DNA of 64,000 nucleotides from Flavobacterium circumlabens (lineage in GTDB: Bacteria; Bacteroidota; Bacteroidia; Flavobacteriales; Flavobacteriaceae). Below are positions 42,831 through 52,455 of this stretch, one piece after another. How positions within the stretch are numbered: position 1 is the first letter of the stretch; every line of letters starts with the position of its first letter. A program made the position numbers and the translations under genes. The notes below the pieces were generated by a model that saw nothing but the letters and a program-made list of their open reading frames with translations, was not told where the DNA came from and made no database searches. Location: contig NZ_SLWA01000014.1 of NCBI RefSeq assembly GCF_004345565.1, positions 35,378-99,377 of the forward strand, written 5' to 3'.

Positions 42831-44009
42831 ATGATAAAAATGCAGCAAACGATGCGTTGGTTTGGGCCTCAGGACAACGTAAGTTTATTAGATATAAAAC
42901 AAGCCGGAGCAACTGGAGTTGTTACGGCTTTGCATCAGATTGCTGTAGGAGAAATCTGGACACTTGAAGATATTAAGGAAAGACAGCAAATTATTAAAAA
43001 TGCCGGACTTGAATGGGCAGTAGTAGAAAGTCTGCCGGTTCATGAAGAGATCAAACGCGCCACCGGAAATTATTTAAAATACATTGAAAACTATAAAATA
43101 AGTATCAGAAACCTGGCAGATTACGGTATTAAGATCATCACGTATAATTTTATGCCAATTTTAGACTGGGTTCGGACAGATCACAATTTTATTAATGAAG
43201 ACGGAAGTAAGGCACTTTTATACAATCAGGATGCTTTTACTTATTTTGATGTTTTCCTGTTGAAAAGACCAAATGCTGAAAATGATTATTCTGCAAAAGA
43301 GAAAGAAAATGCATTACAGTTTGGAAATAAACTTTCAGAAGATGAAAAAGCATTATTATTTAAAAATGTTTTATTAGGGTTACCGGGAAGTAAAAGCAAC
43401 TTTACAGCAGAACAAATTCTTTCTTTATTAGATAATTACGCCAATATTGATAATGAAAAACTAAGAGAAAACCTGATCTGCTTTTTAGCAGAAGTTGCTC
43501 CGGTCGCTGCTGCATATGATGCTAAGCTGGCCATACATCCTGATGATCCGCCGTTTTCAGTTTTAGGTCTGCCCCGAATTGTTTCTACGGAAGAAGATAT
43601 TAAAACCCTATTGCTTGCAGTTCCATTCAATTCAAATGGACTGTGTTTTTGTACAGGTTCTTTGGGAGCAAATCCGAAAAATAATCTGGAAAGAATTATT
43701 GATGATTGCGGAGACCGGATTCACTTTTTGCATCTTCGGAACACTTTCCGCGAAAGCGAAACTATTTTTAGGGAATCAGAACATTTAAAAGGCGATACAA
43801 AAATGGAAACGATTGTCGAAAAAATTCTACTGCTAATGAATGCCAGAAAAATAAGTTTGCCAATGCGTCCTGATCACGGTTTTTTACACGAAGTGGATAA
43901 AGAAAAAGAAACCTATCCCGGTTATTCTTTGACAGGAAGATTAAAAGGTCTTGCCGAATTAAGAGGATTAGAAGCGGGTATAGCTTACAAACTAAAAGAA
44001 TTGATATAA
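42831..44009 (+). CDS. uxuA: Mannonate dehydratase
   Basis: 392 residues, cytoplasmic, normal length. Begins MQQTMRWFGPQDNVSLLDIKQAGATGVVTALH, the strongly conserved UxuA N-terminus; later HPDDPPFSVLGLPRIVSTEEDI, CFCTGSLGANPKN, IHFLHLRNT and MRPDHGF supply metal-binding His and Cys residues. It dehydrates D-mannonate to 2-keto-3-deoxygluconate in glucuronate breakdown, handling the glucuronic acid released by GH67. Either ATG at 42831 or the one three codons later is possible. The 102-base gap before it contains a TTTGTCAAAG / CACAAAG-type intergenic repeat. Confidence 0.97.
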   Translation: MIKMQQTMRWFGPQDNVSLLDIKQAGATGVVTALHQIAVGEIWTLEDIKERQQIIKNAGLEWAVVESLPVHEEIKRATGNYLKYIENYKISIRNLADYGIKIITYNFMPILDWVRTDHNFINEDGSKALLYNQDAFTYFDVFLLKRPNAENDYSAKEKENALQFGNKLSEDEKALLFKNVLLGLPGSKSNFTAEQILSLLDNYANIDNEKLRENLICFLAEVAPVAAAYDAKLAIHPDDPPFSVLGLPRIVSTEEDIKTLLLAVPFNSNGLCFCTGSLGANPKNNLERIIDDCGDRIHFLHLRNTFRESETIFRESEHLKGDTKMETIVEKILLLMNARKISLPMRPDHGFLHEVDKEKETYPGYSLTGRLKGLAELRGLEAGIAYKLKELI

Positions 44010-44060
44010 GCCTATCTGTTTTAGGAATTAATAATTACTACTAACCTTAAACCAATAAAA

Positions 44061-45182
44061 ATGAGATTAATTAACCGCTCTTTACTGCTCTTGTCTGTTG
44101 TAATTTTAAGCAGCTGTAATGCAAAAAAAGAAAAAGAAAAAAATGCTGTTTCTTTAAAAGACAGCTATAAAAACGATTTTTATATCGGGACTGCCCTGAG
44201 CGCTGATCAGATTGAAGAAAAAAATGCCAAAGAAGACTCATTGATCCAGAATGAATTTAATGCGATTACGGCAGAAAATATCATGAAATCGATGTTTATT
44301 CATCCGCAAAAAGACAAATATGATTTTGCTCTTGCAGATAAATTTGTGGCGTATGGTAAAAAAAACAAGATGTTTATTCATGGTCATACTTTAATATGGC
44401 ACAGTCAGCTTGCACCATGGATCGAAAAAATTAAAGACAGCACAGAAATGCGCGCTTTTATGAAAGATCATATTACGACGATTGTTTCTAAATACAAAGG
44501 CAAAGTAGATTCGTGGGATGTGGTGAATGAAGCTTTAAACGAAGACGGAACTTTAAGAAAATCAATTTTTTTAAATACACTTGGCGAAAAATATCTTTCA
44601 GATGCTTTTAAATATGCCGCAGCGGCAGATCCAAAAGTAGATTTGTATTACAATGATTATAATAATGAAGAACCGGCCAAAAGAGCTGGAAATGTTGATT
44701 TGATCAAAAAAATAAAGGCAGCCGGCGGTAAGATTGATGGTGTTGGGATTCAGGCCCACTGGAAATTGACTTATCCGTCATTAGAAGAAATTGAAAAAAG
44801 CATTTTAGAATATTCGGCGCTTGGTGTTAAAGTTGCTTTTACGGAACTTGATATTTCTGTACTCCCAAATCCAAAGGATTTAAATGGCGCTGATGTAAAT
44901 CAGAATTTTGAAGGAGATCCTAAAATGAATCCGTATCCTAAAACGCTTCCGGATTCTGTACAGGTTAAACTTGCAGCACGTTATGCTTCTATTTTTAAAT
45001 TATTTTTAAAACATAAAGACAAAATTAGCCGCGTAACATTTTGGGGTGTTCATGATGGGCAATCGTGGTTAAACGACTGGCCTGTAAAAGGAAGAACAAA
45101 TTATCCATTGTTATTTGATAAAGACTTAAAACCCAAAAAAGCATATAACAGTGTAATACAATTAAAAGAAATAAAACAATAA
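44061..45182 (+). CDS. GH10 endo-1,4-beta-xylanase, lipoprotein
   Basis: 373 residues. Lipobox ILSSC (Cys19) followed by NAKKEKEKN, so membrane-anchored, without an acidic surface signal. Single GH10 barrel: FNAITAENIMK, HGHTLIWHSQLAPW, acid/base Glu157 in WDVVNEALNEDG, IQAHW, nucleophile Glu262 in AFTELDIS, and FWGVHDGQSWLND. It cuts beta-1,4-xylan or xylo-oligosaccharides and, with GH67, depolymerises glucuronoxylan. It follows UxuA by 51 bases and is the last gene of that run. Confidence 0.96.
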   Translation: MRLINRSLLLLSVVILSSCNAKKEKEKNAVSLKDSYKNDFYIGTALSADQIEEKNAKEDSLIQNEFNAITAENIMKSMFIHPQKDKYDFALADKFVAYGKKNKMFIHGHTLIWHSQLAPWIEKIKDSTEMRAFMKDHITTIVSKYKGKVDSWDVVNEALNEDGTLRKSIFLNTLGEKYLSDAFKYAAAADPKVDLYYNDYNNEEPAKRAGNVDLIKKIKAAGGKIDGVGIQAHWKLTYPSLEEIEKSILEYSALGVKVAFTELDISVLPNPKDLNGADVNQNFEGDPKMNPYPKTLPDSVQVKLAARYASIFKLFLKHKDKISRVTFWGVHDGQSWLNDWPVKGRTNYPLLFDKDLKPKKAYNSVIQLKEIKQ

Positions 45183-45218
45183 AATTTGTGCCGTAAAAAA
45201 GTTTTTTTTGCGAAGTAC

Positions 45219-45230
45219 ACAACCGAATGT
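45219..45230. promoter_or_regulatory. Predicted operator ACAACCGAATGT (upstream site, symporter)
   Basis: One mismatch from ACAAyCGrTTGT, with flanks extending the symmetry (ACAC...GTGT). It lies 81 bases upstream of the second site at 45300-45311, a spacing that would allow cooperative binding or looping. Confidence 0.55.
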
Positions 45231-45268
45231 GTGTTTTGTTTTATATAATGAAATAATTAAAAATCGAC

Positions 45269-45311
45269 TTGCAAATCCTCTTTTTTTATATAATTTTACA
45301 CAACCGATTGT
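45269..45311 (+). promoter_or_regulatory. Promoter and operator of the GPH symporter gene
   Basis: TTG (45269-45271), 19 bases, then TAATTTTA (45291-45298, close to TAnnTTTG), followed immediately by the perfect operator ACAACCGATTGT (45300-45311). The operator would cover the transcription start. Confidence 0.65.
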
Positions 45312-45398
45312 TTTACCGTGTACTGGTTTAAAACATCACATAACTATCCGGAATTAGAAAAAGAAAGATAATTTAAAGCCAAAATAACCACCTAAATA

Positions 45399-46832
45399 AT
45401 GAATTACATTTCACAAAAATTATCCATTAAAGAAAAAATCGGATACAGCTTAGGCGACTTGGCGGCAAATCTTGTTTTTCAGACATTAATGACCTACCTC
45501 GCTTATTTTTATACTGATATCTACGGATTATCTCCAACAGATTCTTCTATAATTATGCTGGTAGTAGGCTTGATTGCTGCTTTTGTATTTAATCCAATTA
45601 TCGGTGTTTTGGCAGACAGGACCCGCACAAAATGGGGAAAATTCAGGCCTTGGATTTTAATAACCGCAATTCCACTTGGTGTCATTGCTTTACTGGCTTT
45701 TACAACACCAAATTTTTCCTATCACGGAAAAGTAATTTACGCCGTTATCACTTATACATTATTGCTGCTTTTTTATGCCAGTAATAATTTACCATATTCT
45801 GCTTTAAGCGGTGTTATAACAGGTGATATGGGCGAAAGAAACAGTATGTCATCTTATCGCTTTGTGGCCGTAATGTTTGCGCAGTTTTTTGTTCAGGTTT
45901 TTATGCTTGGCATTATTAAAAGTGCCGGAAATGGTGACAAAGCCATTGGTATCGAAAAAGTAATGACTGTTTTAGCAATCATTGGAACGATCATGCTGTT
46001 AATCACATTCTTAACTACAAAAGAACGTATTATTCCAAAGCCGGAACAAAAATCAAGCATTAAAGAAGATTTGAGTGATTTAATGAAAAACAAGCCCTGG
46101 GTAATTATGCTGATTCTTACCACATTAGTATTCATTACTTTGGCAATGAAAGGCGGTTCCTATGTATATTATTTTGAAAATTATGCAGACAAAGACCAAC
46201 TTGCAATTTTTATCCAGCCCATTTTAGAGGTACTATCAGCTTTAAAACTGAATTATTTTGGAAGTGATCCTGTTTCTGCTGGTTTTGGATTGTTTAATGC
46301 AGGCGGAATTATCTTTATGATTGTTGGAATCACATTGTCTAAAAGTCTGGCTGATAAATACGGAAAACGAAATATTTTCGGATTGTTTTTATTCATTTCG
46401 ACCTTGTTTATTATTGCATTTTATTTCTTTCCGGCAACGGCAATCAGTTTTATGTTTTTCTCTCAAATTTTACATGGGTTTTTCTACGGAATAACAATTC
46501 CACTTCTGTGGGCAATGATTGCAGATGTGGCCGATTATTCAGAATGGTTGAATAACCGTCGTGCAACTGCCATTATTTTCTCAGCCATGATGGTGGGATT
46601 AAAAGCAGGATTGAGTATTGGCGGCGCTTTAACCACTTCATTTTTAGGTTATTTTCATTACGTGCCAAACTCTCTAAGCCAAACCGATATGGCTATAAAC
46701 GGAATCAAATTATTGGTAAGTGTTTTTCCTGCGATACCCTTTTTGATAGGTGTTACGCTATTATTTTTCTATAAAATCGATAAAAATATGGAAGTGAAAA
46801 TCGAAACAGATTTAAAAGAAAGAAGAACTTAA
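45399..46832 (+). CDS. GPH-family xyloside/glucuronide:cation symporter
   Basis: 477 residues with 12 membrane segments. The opening KEKIGYSLGDLAANLVFQTL and the loop GVLADRTRTKWGKFRPWI are signatures of the glycoside-pentoside-hexuronide symporters; IADVADYSEW matches the conserved second-half loop. It imports xylosides or glucuronoxylo-oligosaccharides from the periplasm. It has its own promoter with two LacI-type operators, and heads the run with GH43, the NrtR-type regulator, xylB and xylA, matching a route from periplasmic oligomer to cytosolic xylose. Confidence 0.93.
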   Translation: MNYISQKLSIKEKIGYSLGDLAANLVFQTLMTYLAYFYTDIYGLSPTDSSIIMLVVGLIAAFVFNPIIGVLADRTRTKWGKFRPWILITAIPLGVIALLAFTTPNFSYHGKVIYAVITYTLLLLFYASNNLPYSALSGVITGDMGERNSMSSYRFVAVMFAQFFVQVFMLGIIKSAGNGDKAIGIEKVMTVLAIIGTIMLLITFLTTKERIIPKPEQKSSIKEDLSDLMKNKPWVIMLILTTLVFITLAMKGGSYVYYFENYADKDQLAIFIQPILEVLSALKLNYFGSDPVSAGFGLFNAGGIIFMIVGITLSKSLADKYGKRNIFGLFLFISTLFIIAFYFFPATAISFMFFSQILHGFFYGITIPLLWAMIADVADYSEWLNNRRATAIIFSAMMVGLKAGLSIGGALTTSFLGYFHYVPNSLSQTDMAINGIKLLVSVFPAIPFLIGVTLLFFYKIDKNMEVKIETDLKERRT

Positions 46833-46859
46833 ATTATTTTATAAAACAAAAAAACGACT

Positions 46860-47876
46860 ATGCCTGAAGATAGTACTGAACAAATTAATTTCGAGCAAAT
46901 TAATAAAAAAGCCATCTCTCAGCCTTTGGTTTCTCATATTTACACCGCAGATCCATCGGCACATGTTTTTAATGGCAAAATTTATATTTATCCGTCTCAT
47001 GATATTGATGCCGGGATTCCGTTTAACGATAATGGCGACCATTTTGGAATGGAAGATTATCATGTATTTTCAATGGAAAATATTAAGGCAGAAACGGTTG
47101 ATAACGGAATTGCTTTACATGTCGATGATGTGGCCTGGGCCGAAAAACAAATGTGGGCACCCGATGCAGCCTGTAAAAACGGAAAATTCTACTTGTATTT
47201 TCCGGCAAAACGTGCCAACGGAATTTTCCAGATTGGCGTTGCCGTAAGTGATTCTCCAATTGGACCGTTTTTGCCTGAACCCGAAGCTATTAAAGGAAGT
47301 TATAGTATTGATCCGGCGGTTTTTGAAGATACAGATGGGAAACATTATATTTATTTTGGCGGAATTTGGGGCGGCCAGCTTCAAAAATACAGAAACAATA
47401 ATTATGATGTAAATCATGAAGAACCTCTGGCAAATGAATCTGCTTTAGGACCAATTGTAGCATTGCTTAAAGATGATATGCTGGAATTTGCAGAAGAACC
47501 AAAAGAGATTAAAATTCTGGATGAAAACGGAAAAATTTTATTAGCCGGAGATAACGATCGTCGCTTTTTTGAAGCTTCGTGGGTACATAAATACAATGAT
47601 AAATATTATTTTTCGTACTCAACAGGTGACACGCATTTTATTTGTTACGCAATCGGCGATAATCCTTATGGGCCATTTACGTATCAGGGTAGAATTTTAA
47701 ATCCGGTTGTAGGCTGGACCTCGCACCATTCTGTTTGTAAAGTCGAAGATGAATGGTATTTGTTTTATCATGATTCGAGTTTATCAAAAGGCGTAACGCA
47801 TTTGCGAAGTATGAAAGTAACCAAAATTGATTATCTGGAAGATGGTTCAATCATTACAATAGATCCGTACGCATGA
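46860..47876 (+). CDS. Cytoplasmic GH43 beta-xylosidase-like enzyme
   Basis: 338 residues, no signal peptide, single five-bladed propeller. Triad: Asp31 in YTADPSAHV, Asp151 in YSIDPAVFED and Glu238 in FFEASWVHKY; GWTSHHSVCK follows with the metal-near His. The absence of a signal and the position directly behind a symporter (27-base gap) point to hydrolysis of imported xylo-oligosaccharides to xylose, as in GH43_1 enzymes. Arabinofuranosidase activity cannot be excluded. Confidence 0.9.
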   Translation: MPEDSTEQINFEQINKKAISQPLVSHIYTADPSAHVFNGKIYIYPSHDIDAGIPFNDNGDHFGMEDYHVFSMENIKAETVDNGIALHVDDVAWAEKQMWAPDAACKNGKFYLYFPAKRANGIFQIGVAVSDSPIGPFLPEPEAIKGSYSIDPAVFEDTDGKHYIYFGGIWGGQLQKYRNNNYDVNHEEPLANESALGPIVALLKDDMLEFAEEPKEIKILDENGKILLAGDNDRRFFEASWVHKYNDKYYFSYSTGDTHFICYAIGDNPYGPFTYQGRILNPVVGWTSHHSVCKVEDEWYLFYHDSSLSKGVTHLRSMKVTKIDYLEDGSIITIDPYA

Positions 47877-47929
47877 GAAGATCAGAAGATTAAGTGGAAG
47901 AACAGTAATAGGTTTAAATTTTATTTTCT

Positions 47930-48637
47930 ATGAAAAGAGGAGATGAAAAAAGTAGAAAAATCGCCAGACAATATAGTACAAACAAAATAGAAATTAATTG
48001 TGTAATATTCAATTTTGAAAACAACACTCTAAAGGTTTTATTGGTGAAACAGCAAGACAATGAAGGAATTGTATCCTGGAAATTAGCTAGCGATTATATC
48101 AAAAAAGGCGAGACGATATTGAGTACAGCTCATAATATTTTGAAAAATTATATCGGCGACGATCAATTTTTCTTAGAGCAACTGAAAGCATTCAGTTATC
48201 AGTCATCTTCTTCGTTGCAGGAAGATATTTCGATTGCTTATTATGCTTTAGTAAAAAGAGATGACAGCAAAGATAATATGCTTAATACTGATGTTAAATG
48301 GGTTGGTATTAATGAAATTGCCGGTTTAAACGATAAACATAAAATAATCCTGGATTTTAGTTTAAAAGAATTACGCCGAAATATTTGCAAAAGCGTCGTA
48401 GGTTTTAATTTATTACCGGAAAAATTCACCTTGTTGCAGGTTATAAACCTGTATGAAGAAATCCTTGGAATCGAAATAAACAAATCAAATTTCAGAAGAA
48501 AGCTTTTGCAAACCGGAATCGTACATGATTCAAATGAAAAAGAAGAAGATGTATCGCACAGAGCCGCAAGATTTTACAGCCTGAATATGCAGCGGCACGA
48601 AGTTTTATCTCAAAGGGAAATCAATTTTAATTTTTAA
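47930..48637 (+). CDS. NrtR/XylR-type regulator with Nudix-like effector domain
   Basis: 235 residues. The N-terminal domain (about 18-130) is Nudix-like (INCVIFNFENNTLKVLLVK, SWKLASDYIKKGETI), but the REUxEE catalytic part of the Nudix box is lost (ILSTAHNILKNYIG), so it is probably a ligand sensor rather than a hydrolase. The C-terminal winged helix (GIEINKSNFRRKLLQTGIV, then AARFYSLN) is the NrtR-type DNA-binding domain. In Bacteroidota related proteins (AraR, XylR) control pentose genes. Located between GH43 and xylB, it most likely responds to xylose. No operator of its own could be identified. Confidence 0.87.
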   Translation: MKRGDEKSRKIARQYSTNKIEINCVIFNFENNTLKVLLVKQQDNEGIVSWKLASDYIKKGETILSTAHNILKNYIGDDQFFLEQLKAFSYQSSSSLQEDISIAYYALVKRDDSKDNMLNTDVKWVGINEIAGLNDKHKIILDFSLKELRRNICKSVVGFNLLPEKFTLLQVINLYEEILGIEINKSNFRRKLLQTGIVHDSNEKEEDVSHRAARFYSLNMQRHEVLSQREINFNF

Positions 48638-48700
48638 CGCGGATTTAAAAAGAGAGCAATTGAATTCAAAAATTTAATTTTAAGAGAATCATTATAAGTT

Positions 48701-50185
48701 ATGTATTATATAGGATATGATATTGGAAGTTCGTCTGTAAAAGTAGCTTTAGTCGAAGCCGAGACAGGGAAAAAAATTATTGTTTTGAACGAGCCTCAAA
48801 ACGAAATGGAAATTGTTGCCCTTCATTCTGATTGGGCGGAACAGGATCCCGAAATTTGGTGGCAACACATTTGCATTGCAACAAAAAGAGCGATTCGTGA
48901 AGCGAATATCGAGGCTTCAAAAATTACCGGAGTTGGAATTTCATACCAAATGCACGGATTGGTTATTGTGGATAAAGACGGAAATGCATTGCGAAACTCG
49001 ATTATTTGGTGCGACAGCCGTGCGGTTGAAATTGGGAACAAGGCTTTCTCTGAAATTGGTAAAGAAAAATGCATGGAACATTTGCTGAATTCACCGGGAA
49101 ATTTTACGTCTTCAAAACTAAAATGGGTCAAAGAAAACGAACCTGAAATCTACAATAAGATTTACAAATACATGTTGCCGGGCGATTTTATTGCGCTTAA
49201 ACTGACAGGACAAATTACAACCACAAAAAATGGTTTATCCGAAGGAATGCTCTGGGATTATAAAGAAAATAAAGTAGCGAGCTGGTTATTGGATTATTAC
49301 GGAATCGATCCCTCCTTAACGGCAGATATTGTTGAGAATTTTACCACTCAGGGAGTTTTAAGCGAAAAAGGTGCTAAAGAATCCGGACTTCAGGTTGGTA
49401 TTCCGGTGGTTTACAGAGCCGGAGATCAACCAAATAATGCACTGGCTTTAAATGTTTTGAATCCGGGAGAAGTGGCTGCAACCGGCGGAACTTCGGGAGT
49501 ATTTTATGCTGTTAGCGAAATGTCATCCGGGAAAAGTACACGGGTAAACAATTTTGTTCATGTTAATTACGAAGAAAAAACACCACGAGTTGGAAAACTT
49601 TTAAACATAAACGGTGCCGGAATTCAGTATCGCTGGCTGCGTAATAATATGGGCGACGAAACCTATGAATCGATGAACCGTAAAGCTTCAAAAATTGATG
49701 TGGGTTCTGATGGAGTTGTCGTGATTCCGTTTGGCAATGGTGCAGAGCGTATGTTCAATAATAAAAACATCGGAACACATTTTTTGAATCTCAACTTAAA
49801 TATTCACAACAGTGCACATTTGTTTAGGGCTTCTCTTGAAGGAATTGCTTTTTCTTTTGTTTACGGAATGGAATGTTTAAAAAACAATAATGCGACGATT
49901 AATGTGATCAGAGCCGGGAATGATAATTTATTTCGTTCAGAGATTTTTTCGAATACGGTGGCCACTTTAATTGGTCACGAAATCGAAATTTACAATACAA
50001 CAGGAGCCGTAGGAGCGGCGAGAGCGGTAGGCTTAAAAGATGGAGATTACAATAAATTTGGTTCAAGTATTACGACCAACGATCACGTAATGACCTTTTT
50101 ACCACTAAAAAATGCAGCACCTTATGCAAAGGCATATCAAAAATGGAAACAGGAATTAGAATTGATATTAACACATAAAAAATAA
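48701..50185 (+). CDS. xylB: Xylulokinase
   Basis: 494 residues of the FGGY kinase family, cytoplasmic. YIGYDIGSSSVKVALVE is the N-terminal ATP/phosphate loop; YQMHGLVIVD, IIWCDSRAVE, YRAGDQPNNALALNV and ATGGTSGVF are further family blocks. It phosphorylates D-xylulose to xylulose 5-phosphate. The xylose isomerase gene follows after 4 bases, giving the standard xylBA pair of Bacteroidota, here fed by cytoplasmic GH43 activity. Confidence 0.95.
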   Translation: MYYIGYDIGSSSVKVALVEAETGKKIIVLNEPQNEMEIVALHSDWAEQDPEIWWQHICIATKRAIREANIEASKITGVGISYQMHGLVIVDKDGNALRNSIIWCDSRAVEIGNKAFSEIGKEKCMEHLLNSPGNFTSSKLKWVKENEPEIYNKIYKYMLPGDFIALKLTGQITTTKNGLSEGMLWDYKENKVASWLLDYYGIDPSLTADIVENFTTQGVLSEKGAKESGLQVGIPVVYRAGDQPNNALALNVLNPGEVAATGGTSGVFYAVSEMSSGKSTRVNNFVHVNYEEKTPRVGKLLNINGAGIQYRWLRNNMGDETYESMNRKASKIDVGSDGVVVIPFGNGAERMFNNKNIGTHFLNLNLNIHNSAHLFRASLEGIAFSFVYGMECLKNNNATINVIRAGNDNLFRSEIFSNTVATLIGHEIEIYNTTGAVGAARAVGLKDGDYNKFGSSITTNDHVMTFLPLKNAAPYAKAYQKWKQELELILTHKK

Positions 50186-50189
50186 AGAA

Positions 50190-51515
50190 ATGGTAGTTTT
50201 AGGCAATAAAGAATATTACAAAGGCATTGGCCAGATAAAATTTGAAGGCAAGGAATCTGATAATCCGCTGGCATTTAAATATTACAACCCGGATCAGGTT
50301 GTGGCCGGAAAAACAATGCGCGAACATTTTAAGTTTGCAATCGCTTACTGGCACACCTTCTGCGGACAAGGAAGTGACCCATTTGGACCGGGCACTCAAA
50401 ATTTTGCATGGGATCAATCACCAGATCCAATTCAGGCTGCAAAAGATAAGGCCGATGCTGCTTTTGAATTTATCAGTAAAATGGGATTTGATTATTTCTG
50501 TTTTCACGATTATGATTTGGTCGCTGAAGGACCAACTTTCGCAGAATCTGAAAAACGTCTGGCAACGATTGTGGAATATTTAAAACAGAAAAAAGCAGAA
50601 TCTGGAATTAAATTACTTTGGGGGACTTCAAACTGTTTTTCGAACCCAAGATTTATGAACGGAGCCGCTACAAATCCTGATTTTAATGTAGTGGCAAGAG
50701 CGGGCGGACAAGTAAAACTAGCTTTGGATGCAACAATTGCATTAAACGGTGAAAACTATGTATTCTGGGGAGGAAGAGAAGGGTATATGTCTCTTTTAAA
50801 TACCGACATGGGAAGAGAATTAGACCATATGGCACAATTCTTAACGATGTCCAGAGATTACGCAAGAGCGCAGGGTTTTAAAGGAACTTTCTTTATCGAG
50901 CCAAAACCAATGGAACCATCAAAACACCAATACGATTTTGATTCGGCAACAGCCATTGGATTCTTAAAAGAATATGGCCTGGATAAAGATTTTAAAATCA
51001 ATATTGAAGTAAACCATGCAACATTGGCGCAGCATACTTTTCAGCATGAACTTGAAGTGGCTGCAAAAGCAGGGATGTTAGGAAGTATTGATGCCAACAG
51101 AGGTGATTATCAAAACGGTTGGGATACGGATCAATTCCCAAATAACATTCAGGAAACTACAGAAGCGATGCTGGTTTTCTTGAAAGCGGGCGGATTGCAA
51201 GGCGGTGGAGTAAATTTTGATGCAAAAATCAGAAGAAACTCTACAGATCTCGAAGATGTTTTCTTAGCACATATTGGTGGTGCCGATACTTTTGCAAGAG
51301 CATTATTAACGGCTGACAAAATTATTACTTCTTCTCCATATGAAAAATTAAGAAAAGAAAGATACAGTTCGTTCGATTCCGGAAAAGGAAAAGATTTTGC
51401 AGATGGAAAATTAAACCTTAAGGATTTGTATGATATCGCAAACCAAAATGGTGAATTGTCATTAAAAAGCGGTAAACAGGAATTGTTTGAGAATATTATT
51501 AATCAATATATATAA
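50190..51515 (+). CDS. xylA: Xylose isomerase
   Basis: 441 residues, normal for the larger class II isomerases. WHTFCGQGSDPFGPGT, FCFHDYDLVAEG with the catalytic His and Asp, WGGREGYMSLLNTD, FIEPKPMEPSKHQYDFD and GSIDANRGD hold the metal-binding Glu, Asp and His residues. It converts D-xylose to D-xylulose in the cytoplasm. Ends in a very long palindrome at 51573-51617. A transaldolase gene would be expected next and is present only as a relic. Confidence 0.98.
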   Translation: MVVLGNKEYYKGIGQIKFEGKESDNPLAFKYYNPDQVVAGKTMREHFKFAIAYWHTFCGQGSDPFGPGTQNFAWDQSPDPIQAAKDKADAAFEFISKMGFDYFCFHDYDLVAEGPTFAESEKRLATIVEYLKQKKAESGIKLLWGTSNCFSNPRFMNGAATNPDFNVVARAGGQVKLALDATIALNGENYVFWGGREGYMSLLNTDMGRELDHMAQFLTMSRDYARAQGFKGTFFIEPKPMEPSKHQYDFDSATAIGFLKEYGLDKDFKINIEVNHATLAQHTFQHELEVAAKAGMLGSIDANRGDYQNGWDTDQFPNNIQETTEAMLVFLKAGGLQGGGVNFDAKIRRNSTDLEDVFLAHIGGADTFARALLTADKIITSSPYEKLRKERYSSFDSGKGKDFADGKLNLKDLYDIANQNGELSLKSGKQELFENIINQYI

Positions 51516-51572
51516 TTGATGTGATAGTTATAGAAAGTTAAAATCTGAATAATGATTTTGATAACTATTTTG

Positions 51573-51617
51573 TGTGTAATCTTTGTCAAATTTTAAAATT
51601 TTGACAAAGATTACACA
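51573..51617 (+). terminator. Near-perfect 45-base palindrome after xylA
   Basis: TGTGTAATCTTTGTCAAA (51573-51590) pairs with TTTGACAAAGATTACACA (51600-51617). The 18-bp stem with a TTTTAAAAT centre should stop or protect the xylBA transcript. Its TTTGTCAAA core resembles the word in the gap before uxuA, so it may also be a dispersed repeat. Confidence 0.75.
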
Positions 51618-51623
51618 ATAACT

Positions 51624-52019
51624 ATTCACAGTGACGACAGCTTTGTAAAAGCAGGTAAGTATTTTTCATCAAAAGGAATCAAAACCAATGTTGCTTTAAT
51701 TTTCTGCAGGACGGGCAGTATTAGCCGCAAAAGCAGGTGCAACCTACGTTTCGCCATTTTCAGGAAGGCTCGATGATATCTCAACAGATGGTAGGCACTT
51801 AATTGAAGACATACGGGAAATTATGATAATCATAGATACAAAACTCAGATTCTGTCGGCTTCTATCAGACATACGATGCATATTGTAAATTGTGCAAAAG
51901 CAGGTTCTGATGTTATGACGGGACCACTTTCTTTCTGCTATCAAAGGATTATTAAAACATACAGTAACTGATATTGGGTTAAATCAATTTATTGAAGATG
52001 CAAAAAATAAAATCATAAT
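51624..52019 (+). pseudogene. Decayed transaldolase (fructose-6-phosphate aldolase-like) gene
   Basis: Translation across several frames recovers FVKAGKYFSSKGIKTNVALIF, then AVLAAKAGATYVSPFSGRLDDISTDG, LIEDIREI, ASIRHTMHIVNCAKAGSDVMTGPLS, and IGLNQFIEDAKNK, the C-terminal two thirds of a TalC/FSA-type transaldolase. At least three frameshifts separate these blocks and the N-terminal third is gone. In related genomes the transaldolase commonly follows xylBA, so this is a lost member of the operon; the activity must be supplied elsewhere. Confidence 0.85.
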
Positions 52020-52125
52020 GTTCTTAATACCAGTTTGATAAGTTAAATTTTAGTGATTTATTAAATATTATATCTTAAAGCTCCTTTTGAAGTTAAATTT
52101 GAAAGGAGTTTTTCTGTTTTTTATA

Positions 52126-52137
52126 ACAACCGATTGC
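52126..52137. promoter_or_regulatory. Predicted operator ACAACCGATTGC (distal, SusC)
   Basis: One mismatch from the palindrome. It is 330 bases upstream of the promoter-proximal operator, compatible with looping, or a leftover of an older promoter. Confidence 0.5.
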
Positions 52138-52455
52138 TTTTAGTGCTTTTTTAATGATTTCTGTGGCTAAATATTTGGTGATCAGAAGCAAATACCACGT
52201 TTACTCCTCGATTGTTTTTTATTTTAATAATATTTTTACTTTAAAAACTATCATTTTTTGCATGTTTGATGTTAACCTTCTTACTTTTTTTTCTTTTATC
52301 TTTTTTTTAACTAAATAGAAATAATATGGTGATATTATCAAAATTCTGGTTAAAACCAATTCTAATAATAGATATTTTTCATTATTTTAAGCTTATAATT
52401 ATTTACAATGTTTTTTAAACTGTTTTTTTTTATTGATTATCTAAAAAAATAACAA

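Noticed and set aside
46963..47247. 94-codon + frame inside the GH43 gene
   Set aside because: Lies wholly within a well-supported GH43 reading frame in another phase.
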